Shown: positions 1 to 6,831 of the stretch, piece by piece
Layout: each line of letters starts with the position of its first letter
Position numbering within the stretch: position 1 is the stretch's first letter
Source of the DNA: an uncultured Ruminococcus sp.
GTDB lineage: Bacteria > Bacillota > Clostridia > Oscillospirales > CAG-272
Reading direction: 5' to 3'
Assembly (NCBI GenBank): GCA_900551005.1
Contig: URUL01000022.1
Location: 1-24,401, forward strand
Length of the DNA stretch: 24,401 nt
Notes under the pieces: model-generated
Database searches by the model: none
Told to the model about the DNA's origin: nothing
The model's input: only the letters and a program-made list of their open reading frames with translations
Translations under genes and position numbers: made by a program

Positions 1-72
1 TTCCCGAGGTGATTCGAACACCCGACCTACCGCTTAGGAGGCGGTCGCTCTATCCGGCTGAGCTACGGAAAC
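1..72 (-). tRNA. tRNA-Arg (anticodon CCT), 3' end cut by window edge
   Basis: Read on the minus strand this folds as a cloverleaf. The acceptor 5' strand GTTTCCG is followed by TA and the D-arm GCTCAG. The anticodon arm is ACCGC-CTCCTAA-GCGGT, whose 7-base loop places CCT at positions 34-36. The T-arm is GGGTG-TTCGAAT-CACCT and the acceptor 3' strand starts CGGGAA. CCT reads AGG, an arginine codon. Acceptor position 72, the discriminator base and any encoded CCA lie beyond base 1, so the gene is incomplete here. Confidence 0.95.
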
Positions 73-129
73 GTATGCTTTTTTAGCAGTCGATACAAGA
101 TCGGCAGAGATGGGCTTTTTCAAACTTTC

Positions 130-146
130 GGCGGGCAGTGCCCGCC
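130..146 (-). terminator. GC-rich hairpin downstream of the AI-2E permease gene
   Basis: GGCGGGC and GCCCGCC form a perfect 7-bp stem around a 3-base loop, about 30 bases past the stop codon of the minus-strand permease gene. No real T-run follows on either strand, so it may be a weak or factor-assisted terminator, or only an mRNA 3'-end stabiliser. It also sits just upstream of the tRNA-Arg gene on the same strand. Confidence 0.4.
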
Positions 147-178
147 AAAAGCGATTGAATTTTCAGTGATTTTTCAAG

Positions 179-1657
179 TCAGACGTTCTTTTCGGCGTCA
201 TCGGATATGTCGATGTTTGCTGCCACCTCTTCCGCATCGTTTGCCTGTGCGTCTTCGCTTGCTCTTTCGGTTTTGTCAGAGGTTTCCGCCCCTTCCGCAA
301 TGTCGGATCTTTCCGTATCCGTCGGAGTCTCATCTGTGGCAGCTTCTGCGGAACCGTTCTTTTTTATTTTGTTTTTTATCTTTATGAATACGCCGGCAAG
401 CACCACGCCGAGCTTTGTTTGCGAGAATTTCCTTGCCCGCTTCGCATCGCGTGCGGCACGCTCATTGCAGAGCTGACGGCCTGCTTCCGTTGTATAGTAT
501 TCGGAGGTGTCCTGCGGCAATCCCTTGTTTTTCAGCTTGTTTTCAACACCGTTCTTGATGAAAGCATATATAACGGCAAAGATCGGTACGCCGAATACCA
601 TTCCCGTAAAGCCGAGAAGTCCGGACATGACGGTGATGGATACGATGATCCACACAGGATCAAGACCGATGGAAGAACCGATGAGCTTGGGACCGATATA
701 GTTGCCGTCGATCTGCTGGATCAGCAATATCAGGAGGCAGAACCAAATAGCATCGCCGGGACTTGTGATGAATATAATGAAAGCGCCGGGGATCGCTCCT
801 ATGAAAGGACCGAAGAAGGGAATGATGTTTGTGACACCTATAATAAGGCTTATAAGAGGATAATACGGCATTCCGAGTATTGCCATACTGAAGAAGCAGA
901 TGATACCGATGATGATGGAGTCGAGGATCTTTGCCGATATGAAGCCGCCGAAGCTCTTATCCGCTATGACGACATTCTTCATGAAGGATTCGTACTTTTT
1001 CTCGCTGAGGCAGGCGTGCGCTATCTTCTTTGCCCGAGCGCCGAGGCTCTCTTTTGCAAGAAGAAAATATATCGACATAATGATACCGATAAATGAATTT
1101 TTGACAACAGTAATAACGCCGGATATCACCTTGGTGATACCGGGGATGATCTGTGTGATCAGCTCCGAGATCTGACCGAGCAGATCTGACAGATATTTTG
1201 TGAGCTTTTCCACTATATCGGAAATAAATGCGTTGTTGCCTGCAAGACCTGCCAGCCAGTCCTGAATCGTCTTGATATAGTTGGACATATTCGAGGAAAG
1301 GTCCGCATAGCCTGAGACTATCTGCGGAACGATGAGCGCTACAAATCCCGAAAGTGCAAGGAGAACAAGGACATATGTGCATACTACGGACAGGGAGCGC
1401 GCAAGGTGGCGTTTTTTTCCGGTCTTTGTAATAAAGGCAAATACCTTGTTTTCAAAAAAACGCACTATGGGATTGAGCAGATATGCGAAGAGTATGCCGA
1501 GAAGTACCGGGCTGAGAATGCTGAAAAACTTTTTTATATATCCGCCGAAATCGCTGTAATTCAGAAAGAAGAAAATGCAAATTATCGAAAGCAATATTAC
1601 AAGAAATGCATAAACTGCTATAGTGGTATATTTTTTGTTCCAGTCTATTTTTTTCAA
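179..1657 (-). CDS. AI-2E family transporter (PF01594-type permease)
   Basis: The 492-residue protein is an integral membrane protein of the AI-2E/YtvI/YdbI family. It starts with a TM segment at about residues 13-31 and a second hydrophobic region at about 41-62. A long soluble or amphipathic stretch follows, then a cluster of helices at about 170-370 with the Gly/Pro-rich IGVTNIIPFFGPFIGAIPGAFI block typical of the family. The family is proposed to export small molecules or ions; the substrate here cannot be read from sequence. The last ~60 residues form an acidic Asp/Glu/Ala/Thr-rich cytoplasmic tail, longer than usual. The start is TTG at 1657, preceded by AGGAG at about 1665-1669 with good spacing, and a consensus-like promoter lies upstream. 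It is divergent from the ECF component and probably monocistronic. Confidence 0.9.
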   Translation of the reverse strand: MKKIDWNKKYTTIAVYAFLVILLSIICIFFFLNYSDFGGYIKKFFSILSPVLLGILFAYLLNPIVRFFENKVFAFITKTGKKRHLARSLSVVCTYVLVLLALSGFVALIVPQIVSGYADLSSNMSNYIKTIQDWLAGLAGNNAFISDIVEKLTKYLSDLLGQISELITQIIPGITKVISGVITVVKNSFIGIIMSIYFLLAKESLGARAKKIAHACLSEKKYESFMKNVVIADKSFGGFISAKILDSIIIGIICFFSMAILGMPYYPLISLIIGVTNIIPFFGPFIGAIPGAFIIFITSPGDAIWFCLLILLIQQIDGNYIGPKLIGSSIGLDPVWIIVSITVMSGLLGFTGMVFGVPIFAVIYAFIKNGVENKLKNKGLPQDTSEYYTTEAGRQLCNERAARDAKRARKFSQTKLGVVLAGVFIKIKNKIKKNGSAEAATDETPTDTERSDIAEGAETSDKTERASEDAQANDAEEVAANIDISDDAEKNV

Positions 1658-1696
1658 GTGCTTTCTCCTTCCCGATAATTTCAGTATTACTTCTAT

Positions 1697-1725
1697 ATTT
1701 TATACTTAAAAATCATTTTAGTCAA
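1697..1725 (-). promoter_or_regulatory. Sigma-A-like promoter for the AI-2E permease gene
   Basis: On the minus strand TTGACT (1720-1725), a 17-base spacer and TAAAAT (1697-1702) precede the TTG start at 1657. The -35 hexamer is half of a perfect inverted repeat, AGTCAA-TATAT-TTGACT (1720-1736). That repeat is a plausible repressor site, or simply two opposed -35-like hexamers. Confidence 0.7.
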
Positions 1726-1815
1726 TATATTTGACTCATTTTATTATGAAAAATTTGTTAATACCATAAACTTTCGGGCTTTTCATAAAAAAGCTTCCAA
1801 AAATGTAAAATACGC

Positions 1816-1844
1816 TTGAAAAATCCGTGCTTTTATCATATAAT
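1816..1844 (+). promoter_or_regulatory. Sigma-A-like promoter for the ECF S component gene
   Basis: TTGAAA (1816-1821), an exact 17-base spacer and TATAAT (1839-1844) lie 37 bases before the ATG at 1882. GGAG at 1868-1871 supplies the ribosome binding site. The leader is short, leaving no room for a classical riboswitch between promoter and start. Confidence 0.8.
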
Positions 1845-1881
1845 AATCATAGCCCCAATTCAGTCACGGAGATGATGTGTA

Positions 1882-2553
1882 ATGAAAACAACAAGGAATC
1901 AAAAACTTATTAAAATAGTGCTTACGGCGTTGATGGCGGCACTCTGTTATGTGGCATTCAGATTTTTGAAGATACCGATAGCCGTTCCCGGAGGAAGTAC
2001 GGCGCTTCATATAGGAAATGCCTTCTGTGTGCTCTGTGCACTGCTTCTCGGCGGTGTTTACGGCGGCATAGCAGGCTCTGTCGGCATGACGATAGCCGAC
2101 CTTACCGACCCTGCATACATAAGCAGCGCACCGAAAACCTTTATCCTGAAGATGATTATCGGCTTGGTAGCGGGCTTTATCGCACATAATATAGCGAATA
2201 TTTCCGATAAGAGCCACAGCACAAAATATGTTATAAAATGGTCGCTTATCTCCAGCATAGCGGCGCTCGGTCTCAATGTGATACTCGACCCCATCGTCGG
2301 TTTTCTCTATAAGAATTTCATACTCGGAATAGATTATGATGCGGCAAAGATACTTGCCACATGGGCAGCAGGCGCTACGGCAATAAACTCCGCAGTCGGC
2401 ACGGTGCTGGTCTGCGTTGTTTACAATCTGCTGCGTCCGGCACTCATAAAATCGGGACTTTTCATGGAGATACCGTGCAAGCGTGCAAAGGTCACGGCAA
2501 AGCCGGAAAAGGACGCTATTGCGGAAAGAGCCGAAGAGCCGGAGAAAAATTAA
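1882..2553 (+). CDS. ECF-type transporter S component (substrate unknown)
   Basis: The 223-residue hydrophobic protein has about six predicted membrane segments. Its arrangement is typical of ECF S components: a helix at about 11-27, then the LHIGNAFCVLCALLLGGVYGGIAGSVG block at about 50-76, SSAPKTFILKMIIGLVAGFIAH at about 85-106, and further helices at about 115-135 and 155-185. S components bind a vitamin or metal-like substrate and associate with a shared energising module (EcfT and two ATPases). None of those is encoded here, so it would be a solitary group II-type S component. A charged C-terminal tail of ~30 residues (KPEKDAIAERAEEPEKN) is cytoplasmic. No riboswitch-like leader identifies the substrate. 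Family confidence is high; the specific substrate is unknown. Confidence 0.85.
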   Translation: MKTTRNQKLIKIVLTALMAALCYVAFRFLKIPIAVPGGSTALHIGNAFCVLCALLLGGVYGGIAGSVGMTIADLTDPAYISSAPKTFILKMIIGLVAGFIAHNIANISDKSHSTKYVIKWSLISSIAALGLNVILDPIVGFLYKNFILGIDYDAAKILATWAAGATAINSAVGTVLVCVVYNLLRPALIKSGLFMEIPCKRAKVTAKPEKDAIAERAEEPEKN

Positions 2554-2627
2554 AAGCGTATTCTCTTGATATCTATATAGAAAAATACCATGCTTTCGCA
2601 TAAAAATTTCGGCGGGAAAAGAATCAT

Positions 2628-2675
2628 CGCGGGATGTTTCTGCGTAAATATCATTGTCTGACTCCCGCGGTTTTT
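2628..2675 (+). terminator. Possible Rho-independent terminator after the ECF S component
   Basis: CGCGGGA (2628-2634) and TCCCGCG (2663-2669) form a perfect 7-bp GC-rich stem, followed by G and five Ts. The 28-base loop is long, so it is less convincing than the other terminators in the window. Its position, before the ribosome binding site of the next gene, makes attenuation or partial readthrough possible. Confidence 0.45.
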
Positions 2676-2706
2676 GTAATATCAGGTAAACAGGAGTATC
2701 TGTAAC

Positions 2707-4233
2707 ATGGAGAAAAGAGTAATTAATCTCGTGAATTTTGTACGTGGATGCGAACAGCGCAGAGAGCTGGACCTTTTCGCTCCCGTAAAATTGGAGCTTG
2801 AGACAGACAGACGCTATCATTTGCCGCATACGTTTCTTTTGCAATATGACGCCATGGAAAGAGAAGATTTCAGGACGCTGTTTCAGAGGGAGCTTAAAGA
2901 GAATGCTTCGCTGACAGAGCTGGGCGTCTGGTTTGAAATGAGCAGAGGTCTTATCGAAAAGCTCGGTATGGTGTGGCGCGGTCGTCCCGGATATGACTGG
3001 GACTGGCATGTGGATCCGGGCTTTCTCGAGGCGTATACCGTCTCCCAGAGAGAAAAGATCATCGATGAGGTGTTCGGGAGATTCAGGGAGATTTTCGGAT
3101 TCTTTCCTTCCGTCGCGGGATCCTGGCTGCTGGATGCCCATTCGATGCAATATATGAGCGAAAAATACGATATGAAGGCATTCTGCATATGCCGAGAGCA
3201 GTTTGCAGTAGATGCATATACTCTCTGGGGCGGATATTACAGCGGAGCTTATTATCCGAGCAGGAAAAATATGTTCATTCCCGCGCAGACAGAGAAAATG
3301 CAGATAAGCACGCCGGTATTCCGAATGCTCGGGATAGATCCGATATACGGATATGACGATATGAAATACGGTCCTGATCCGAGCGTGGGACGCTGCTTTA
3401 CGATGGAGCCGTGCTGGAAATCCGGGCAGAGCAAAAGGATCATGGAGTGGTATTTCGAGCAATATTACGGAAATGCCGTGCTGAACTATTCCCATGCCAC
3501 GACAGGTCAGGAAAACAGCTTCGGCTTTGACAGCATAAACAAGGGATACCCGATGCAGGCGGAGCTTATTTCCCGGTGGCGTGCCGATGGGAAGCTTGCC
3601 GTTGAAACCCTCGGAGAGAGCGGGGAAAAGTTTGCGGCTTCCTATGCCATAACGCCGCCGTCCGTGCTTGCGGCACTGTCCGATTGGGCGGGAAAGGGGC
3701 ATCAGTCGGTATGGTACAGCTCCCGTTTTTACCGTGCCAATCTTTTTCTCCATGAAAAACACCTGTTTTTCCGCGATATAAGAAAATATGATGAAAACTA
3801 TGCGGAGAGATATCTGGAAAATCCATGTGAGCAGATTGATGCGGTCTATGATGCTTTCCCCTTGGCGGACGGATTTCTGTACTCTGATGGCGCGGATGTA
3901 TGCGAGCTTTCCGTAGGTGACGGCGTCCGAAATATCACTGCGGAAACCGAAGAGGATATTCTGAAAATAAAAGTTTTCTTTGAAAACGGCAGTGAAGCTC
4001 AAATAATTTTCCGTGAAAACGAAATGATGATAAAAAGCAGCGGAGCGCTGATATACCGTCCCGGAAAGAACGGTAAAAACGTGCACTCTTTTGAGAAGGG
4101 ATTCCAATGTCGATACGCAGGCTGTGAATACACCGTGCTGACGAGTGTCGCACCGGAGAAGCTCGGAGACGGGTATATCCTGAAGGCGGACGAAGTGACG
4201 TTCACCTTTGATAAATCATTCGAGGACCTGTAA
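2707..4233 (+). CDS. Unrecognised enzyme, possibly a polysaccharide-deacetylase-like or DUF3863-like barrel protein
   Basis: The 508-residue protein is cytosolic, with no signal peptide or TM segment. The N-terminal ~300 residues carry the landmarks of a beta/alpha-barrel deacetylase-like hydrolase: an early VINLVNFVRG strand, THFLLQYD-like text at about 42-49, GRPGYDWDWH at about 97-106, GSWLLDAHSM at about 138-147, and an aromatic WGGYYSGAYYPSR block. Together they resemble uncharacterised proteins I associate, without a search, with DUF3863. The last ~150 residues look like a beta-rich accessory domain. AGGAG at 2692-2696 supports the ATG. A flavin-reductase-like gene and an M3 peptidase follow at 35 and 20 nt, so the three are probably cotranscribed, but the context does not reveal a substrate. 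The family call is from memory; the function is unknown. Confidence 0.7.
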   Translation: MEKRVINLVNFVRGCEQRRELDLFAPVKLELETDRRYHLPHTFLLQYDAMEREDFRTLFQRELKENASLTELGVWFEMSRGLIEKLGMVWRGRPGYDWDWHVDPGFLEAYTVSQREKIIDEVFGRFREIFGFFPSVAGSWLLDAHSMQYMSEKYDMKAFCICREQFAVDAYTLWGGYYSGAYYPSRKNMFIPAQTEKMQISTPVFRMLGIDPIYGYDDMKYGPDPSVGRCFTMEPCWKSGQSKRIMEWYFEQYYGNAVLNYSHATTGQENSFGFDSINKGYPMQAELISRWRADGKLAVETLGESGEKFAASYAITPPSVLAALSDWAGKGHQSVWYSSRFYRANLFLHEKHLFFRDIRKYDENYAERYLENPCEQIDAVYDAFPLADGFLYSDGADVCELSVGDGVRNITAETEEDILKIKVFFENGSEAQIIFRENEMMIKSSGALIYRPGKNGKNVHSFEKGFQCRYAGCEYTVLTSVAPEKLGDGYILKADEVTFTFDKSFEDL

Positions 4234-4268
4234 AGCATACTATAACGATCGGAAACGGAGGATTCGGC

Positions 4269-4766
4269 GTGAAAATATTACCGGAAAACCTGAAAGAAAA
4301 TCCTTTTCGCCTTGTCGGGAAGGACTGGATGCTCGTAGCCGCGGCGAAAGCGGACGGCTCGTCCAATATGATGACGGCAAGCTGGGGAGGCATGGGTGTT
4401 CTTTGGAATAAGAATGTCTGCTTTGTCTTTGTCCGTCCGCAGAGGTATACCTATGAGTTCTGTGAGGAGAGCAATAAGCTGACGCTTTCGTTCTTCACGG
4501 AAAAGTATCGCCCCGCGCTGAGTTTTTGCGGAAGCAAGAGCGGCAGGGACTATGATAAGGCGGTAGAGACCGGACTGACAAAGCGTGTGGATGAAGGTTA
4601 TGTCACCTTTGATGAGGCGCGGCTGACGATCAAGGCGAAAAAGCTTTTTGCCACGACTCTTAAGGAAGGTGATTTCATCGACAAGGCGCTCATTCCCGCA
4701 TGCTATCCGAAAAAGGACTTTCATAAGATGTACATCTGCGAGATAGAGGAAATAGAAGAAAAATAA
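4269..4766 (+). CDS. Flavin reductase-like, FMN-binding split-barrel protein
   Basis: The 165-residue protein matches the flavin reductase-like fold. It has an opening PVRLV-like strand (PFRLVGKDWMLVAA), the NMMTASWGGMGVLWNKNVCFVFVRP core typical of FMN binding, ESNKLTLSFFTE, and a C-terminal half ending in MYICEIEEIEE, where family members end their barrel. Proteins of this type bind FMN and use NAD(P)H, or act as uncharacterised flavoproteins in anaerobes. The start is GTG at 4269, preceded by GGAGG at 4257-4261 with a 7-base spacer; no nearby ATG fits better. It sits 35 nt after the barrel protein gene and 20 nt before the M3 peptidase gene. Confidence 0.85.
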   Translation: MKILPENLKENPFRLVGKDWMLVAAAKADGSSNMMTASWGGMGVLWNKNVCFVFVRPQRYTYEFCEESNKLTLSFFTEKYRPALSFCGSKSGRDYDKAVETGLTKRVDEGYVTFDEARLTIKAKKLFATTLKEGDFIDKALIPACYPKKDFHKMYICEIEEIEEK

Positions 4767-4786
4767 ATAAAAAGGAGAAAAGAAAA

Positions 4787-6478
4787 ATGCGTTTTTCAGA
4801 AATGCCCTATAAGAGACCTGATATAGCTGAAATATCTGCAAAATACGAAGCTATCACAAAAAAAGTAAAGGAAGCGACAAGCGCGGCAGAGCAGCTCGAA
4901 GCATTTTCCGAGCATGAGAAGCTTTATTCCAATATTTTAACGCTGAGCAGCATTGTTTATATCCGTTATTCCACCAATACAAAAGACGAATTTTACGCAA
5001 AAGAGCAGGAATTTATAGATGAGGTCGGACCTCTTTTCGAGGAGAAGCTTCAGAATTTCTATACGGCTCTGCTCGAAAGCAAATTTCGCCCCGAGCTGGA
5101 GGAGAAACTCGGATCGCTTATCTTCAAAAATATTGAGATCGCGCGCAGAACATTTTCTCCCGCAGTCATCAGCCTGATCCAGGAGGAAAATAAGCTTGTC
5201 TCCGAATATCAGCGCATCTATGCTTCCTGTACCGTGGAGATAGACGGGAAAAAGCTTCCCGTAACAAAGCTTCGTCCCTATAAGGAAAGTCCCGACAGAG
5301 AGACGAGAAAGAAGGCATATACAGCTGAGGGCGAATGCTTTGATTCTCATCGCCGCGAATTTGACGAGATATATGACAAGCTCGTAAAGCTGAGAAGCGA
5401 GATCGCCGCAAAGCTCGGTTACAAGAGCTTTGTGGAACTTGCTTATGACCGCCTCGGAAGAAACTGCTACGGCACCGCCGAGGTTGCAAGCCTGCGCGAA
5501 CAGATAGCGAAAGAGATAGTACCTCTCGTTTCCGAAGCAAAGGAGCGTCAGCGCCGCAGAATAGGCGTCGATAAACTGTATTTCTATGATGACCTCTTCT
5601 GTTTCCCCGACGGAAATGCAAATCCGGAGGGCACGGCTGAGGAGATCCTTGCCGCAGGCAAGGAGATGTATCATAAGCTCTCTCCGGAAACCGCGGAATT
5701 TATCGATTTCATGTTTGAAAACGAGCTCTTTGATGTTCTCGCCAAGGAAGGCAAGGCACCCGGCGGCTACTGCACGGAGCTTCCGGATTACAAAGCGCCC
5801 TTCATTTTCTCAAATTTCAACGGTACGGCAGGCGATGTCGACGTACTCACACATGAGGCGGGGCATGCTTTTGCCGGATATACGGCGGCAAAGCACGGAT
5901 ATCTGCTCGAGACTGCCAGTCCTTCGCTTGAAGGCTGTGAGGTCCATTCCATGAGCATGGAATTTCTCACATCGGAATACCACGAGCTCTTCTTTGGCAA
6001 AAACACGGCAAAATATGAGCTCTCTCACTGTGAGGATGCACTCGTATTCCTGCCTTACGGCTCGATGGTAGATGAATTCCAGCATATAATTTATGAAAAC
6101 ACATCTCTTACGCCGGAGCAGCGCAATGAAGAATGGATGAAGCTGGAGAAAAAATACCGTCCTTATATGGATTGTGCCGATATTCCTTTCTATTCCCGCG
6201 GTGCAGGCTGGCAGAGACAGACGCATATCTATATGAATCCTTTCTATTATATAGATTACTGTATGGCACAGACCGTGGCTTTCCAGTTCTGGCTCAAGAT
6301 GCTCGAGGATAAGACGGCGGCATGGGAAAGCTATATGAAATACACCAATCTCGGCGGCACGAAAACCTTTGCCGAGGCTGTTTCCTATGCCGGAATGAAG
6401 CTGCCCTATGAAAAGGGTTGCGTAGGTGAGATCGCGACGAAGGTTTCCGCATGGCTCGCGGAGCATGACAAGATATAA
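4787..6478 (+). CDS. M3 family oligoendopeptidase (PepF-like zinc metallopeptidase)
   Basis: The 563-residue protein has the full length of a PepF-like M3 peptidase and no signal peptide, consistent with cytosolic degradation of oligopeptides. The zinc site is the HEAGH motif at residues 356-360 (H356, E357 catalytic, H360). The third ligand is probably the Glu of the downstream ECEVHSMSMEF-like segment (about residue 385). The mostly helical N-terminal half is the usual M3 cap domain, and the C-terminal half keeps the Tyr-rich MNPFYYIDYC motif near the substrate site. AAGGAG about 10 bases upstream supports the ATG. It is the last gene of the three-gene run and ends at a strong hairpin terminator. 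Confidence 0.95.
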   Translation: MRFSEMPYKRPDIAEISAKYEAITKKVKEATSAAEQLEAFSEHEKLYSNILTLSSIVYIRYSTNTKDEFYAKEQEFIDEVGPLFEEKLQNFYTALLESKFRPELEEKLGSLIFKNIEIARRTFSPAVISLIQEENKLVSEYQRIYASCTVEIDGKKLPVTKLRPYKESPDRETRKKAYTAEGECFDSHRREFDEIYDKLVKLRSEIAAKLGYKSFVELAYDRLGRNCYGTAEVASLREQIAKEIVPLVSEAKERQRRRIGVDKLYFYDDLFCFPDGNANPEGTAEEILAAGKEMYHKLSPETAEFIDFMFENELFDVLAKEGKAPGGYCTELPDYKAPFIFSNFNGTAGDVDVLTHEAGHAFAGYTAAKHGYLLETASPSLEGCEVHSMSMEFLTSEYHELFFGKNTAKYELSHCEDALVFLPYGSMVDEFQHIIYENTSLTPEQRNEEWMKLEKKYRPYMDCADIPFYSRGAGWQRQTHIYMNPFYYIDYCMAQTVAFQFWLKMLEDKTAAWESYMKYTNLGGTKTFAEAVSYAGMKLPYEKGCVGEIATKVSAWLAEHDKI

Positions 6479-6563
6479 TCATCCTTAAGCCATATACAAA
6501 AAGAAGCGGCAGGAATGGCTGCAAAAGCAGCGGTATCATTTAACAACCGAATAAGTGCTCCTA

Positions 6564-6608
6564 AAGCCAAACACCACGGAAGAAAATCCGTGGTGTTTGG
6601 CTTATTTT
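6564..6608 (+). terminator. Strong terminator hairpin after the M3 peptidase gene
   Basis: AAGCCAAACACCACGGA (6564-6580) pairs perfectly with 6587-6603, a 17-bp stem with a 6-base AGAAAA loop, followed by ATTTT. It lies 86 bases past the peptidase stop and can act in both directions. The stem is unusually long and perfect for a plain terminator, so an origin in a mobile palindrome is possible. Confidence 0.8.
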
Positions 6609-6618
6609 GCATAACAAA

Positions 6619-6690
6619 AACCACGCGATAGTCGCGTGGTTCAAAAGCTGACGAAAGTCAGGTGCGATGGGATGGAAATTCAGGCTTTTG
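6619..6690 (+). other. Foldable palindromic leader, possibly derived from an IS200/IS605-type end
   Basis: AACCACGCGA-TAG-TCGCGTGGTT (6619-6641) is a perfect 10-bp hairpin with a 3-base loop. It is followed at once by a long-range pairing CAAAAGC (6642-6648) with GCTTTTG (6684-6690), which encloses a TGAC-GAAA-GTCA hairpin with a GNRA tetraloop. The final strand abuts the GGGAG ribosome binding site at 6690-6694. A subterminal palindrome plus a structured leader masking a Shine-Dalgarno is typical of IS200/IS605-family left ends. No transposase or right end is visible, so this is an inference. It could equally be an unknown structured RNA. Confidence 0.4.
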
Positions 6691-6702
6691 GGAGCGGACA
6701 GC

Positions 6703-6804
6703 ATGATTCCCGACGGTTGGAAATATGTAAGCTTGGTCTTCGGAAAGCATTTGGTCGTTTCAGACGAAATATATAAAGATTTGCAAAATCCGAGCGAAAA
6801 ATAG
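6703..6804 (+). CDS. Small ORF, 33 residues, unrecognised
   Basis: ATG at 6703 is preceded by GGGAG (6690-6694) with an 8-base spacer, and the frame stays open to TAG at 6802-6804. The predicted peptide starts MIPDGWKYVSLVFGKHLVV and ends KDLQNPSEK. An in-frame upstream ATG at 6667 would give 45 residues but has no good ribosome binding site. It has no signal peptide and no family I recognise. It may be a real small protein behind a structured leader, or the truncated 5' end of a lost gene. It converges on the sensor kinase gene. Confidence 0.3.
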   Translation: MIPDGWKYVSLVFGKHLVVSDEIYKDLQNPSEK

Positions 6805-6831
6805 GGGGCTTTTTTATTTACGATAAGCTGT

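Larger units (their letters stand above)
6479..6831. other. Intergenic region between peptidase operon and sensor kinase
   Basis: This 353-base stretch holds the terminator hairpin (6564-6603), a second perfect palindrome and RNA-like foldable segment (6619-6690), a short ORF with its own Shine-Dalgarno sequence (6703-6804), and an A/T-rich tail. Bases 6479-6563 show nothing recognisable. It is also the left edge of the accessory two-component/adhesin module. Confidence 0.7.

Noticed and set aside
1864..4107. 747-residue open frame on the minus strand
   Set aside because: It lies antisense to the ECF S component and the barrel protein, both with promoters, ribosome sites and recognisable sequence. 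Its translation is rich in Cys/Arg/His with no domain, a typical shadow frame.
6662..6666. GTGCG as a possible group II intron 5' end next to terminator-like hairpins
   Set aside because: Five bases occur by chance; no domain V-like hairpin, no reverse transcriptase and no intron 3' end are present before the sensor kinase gene.
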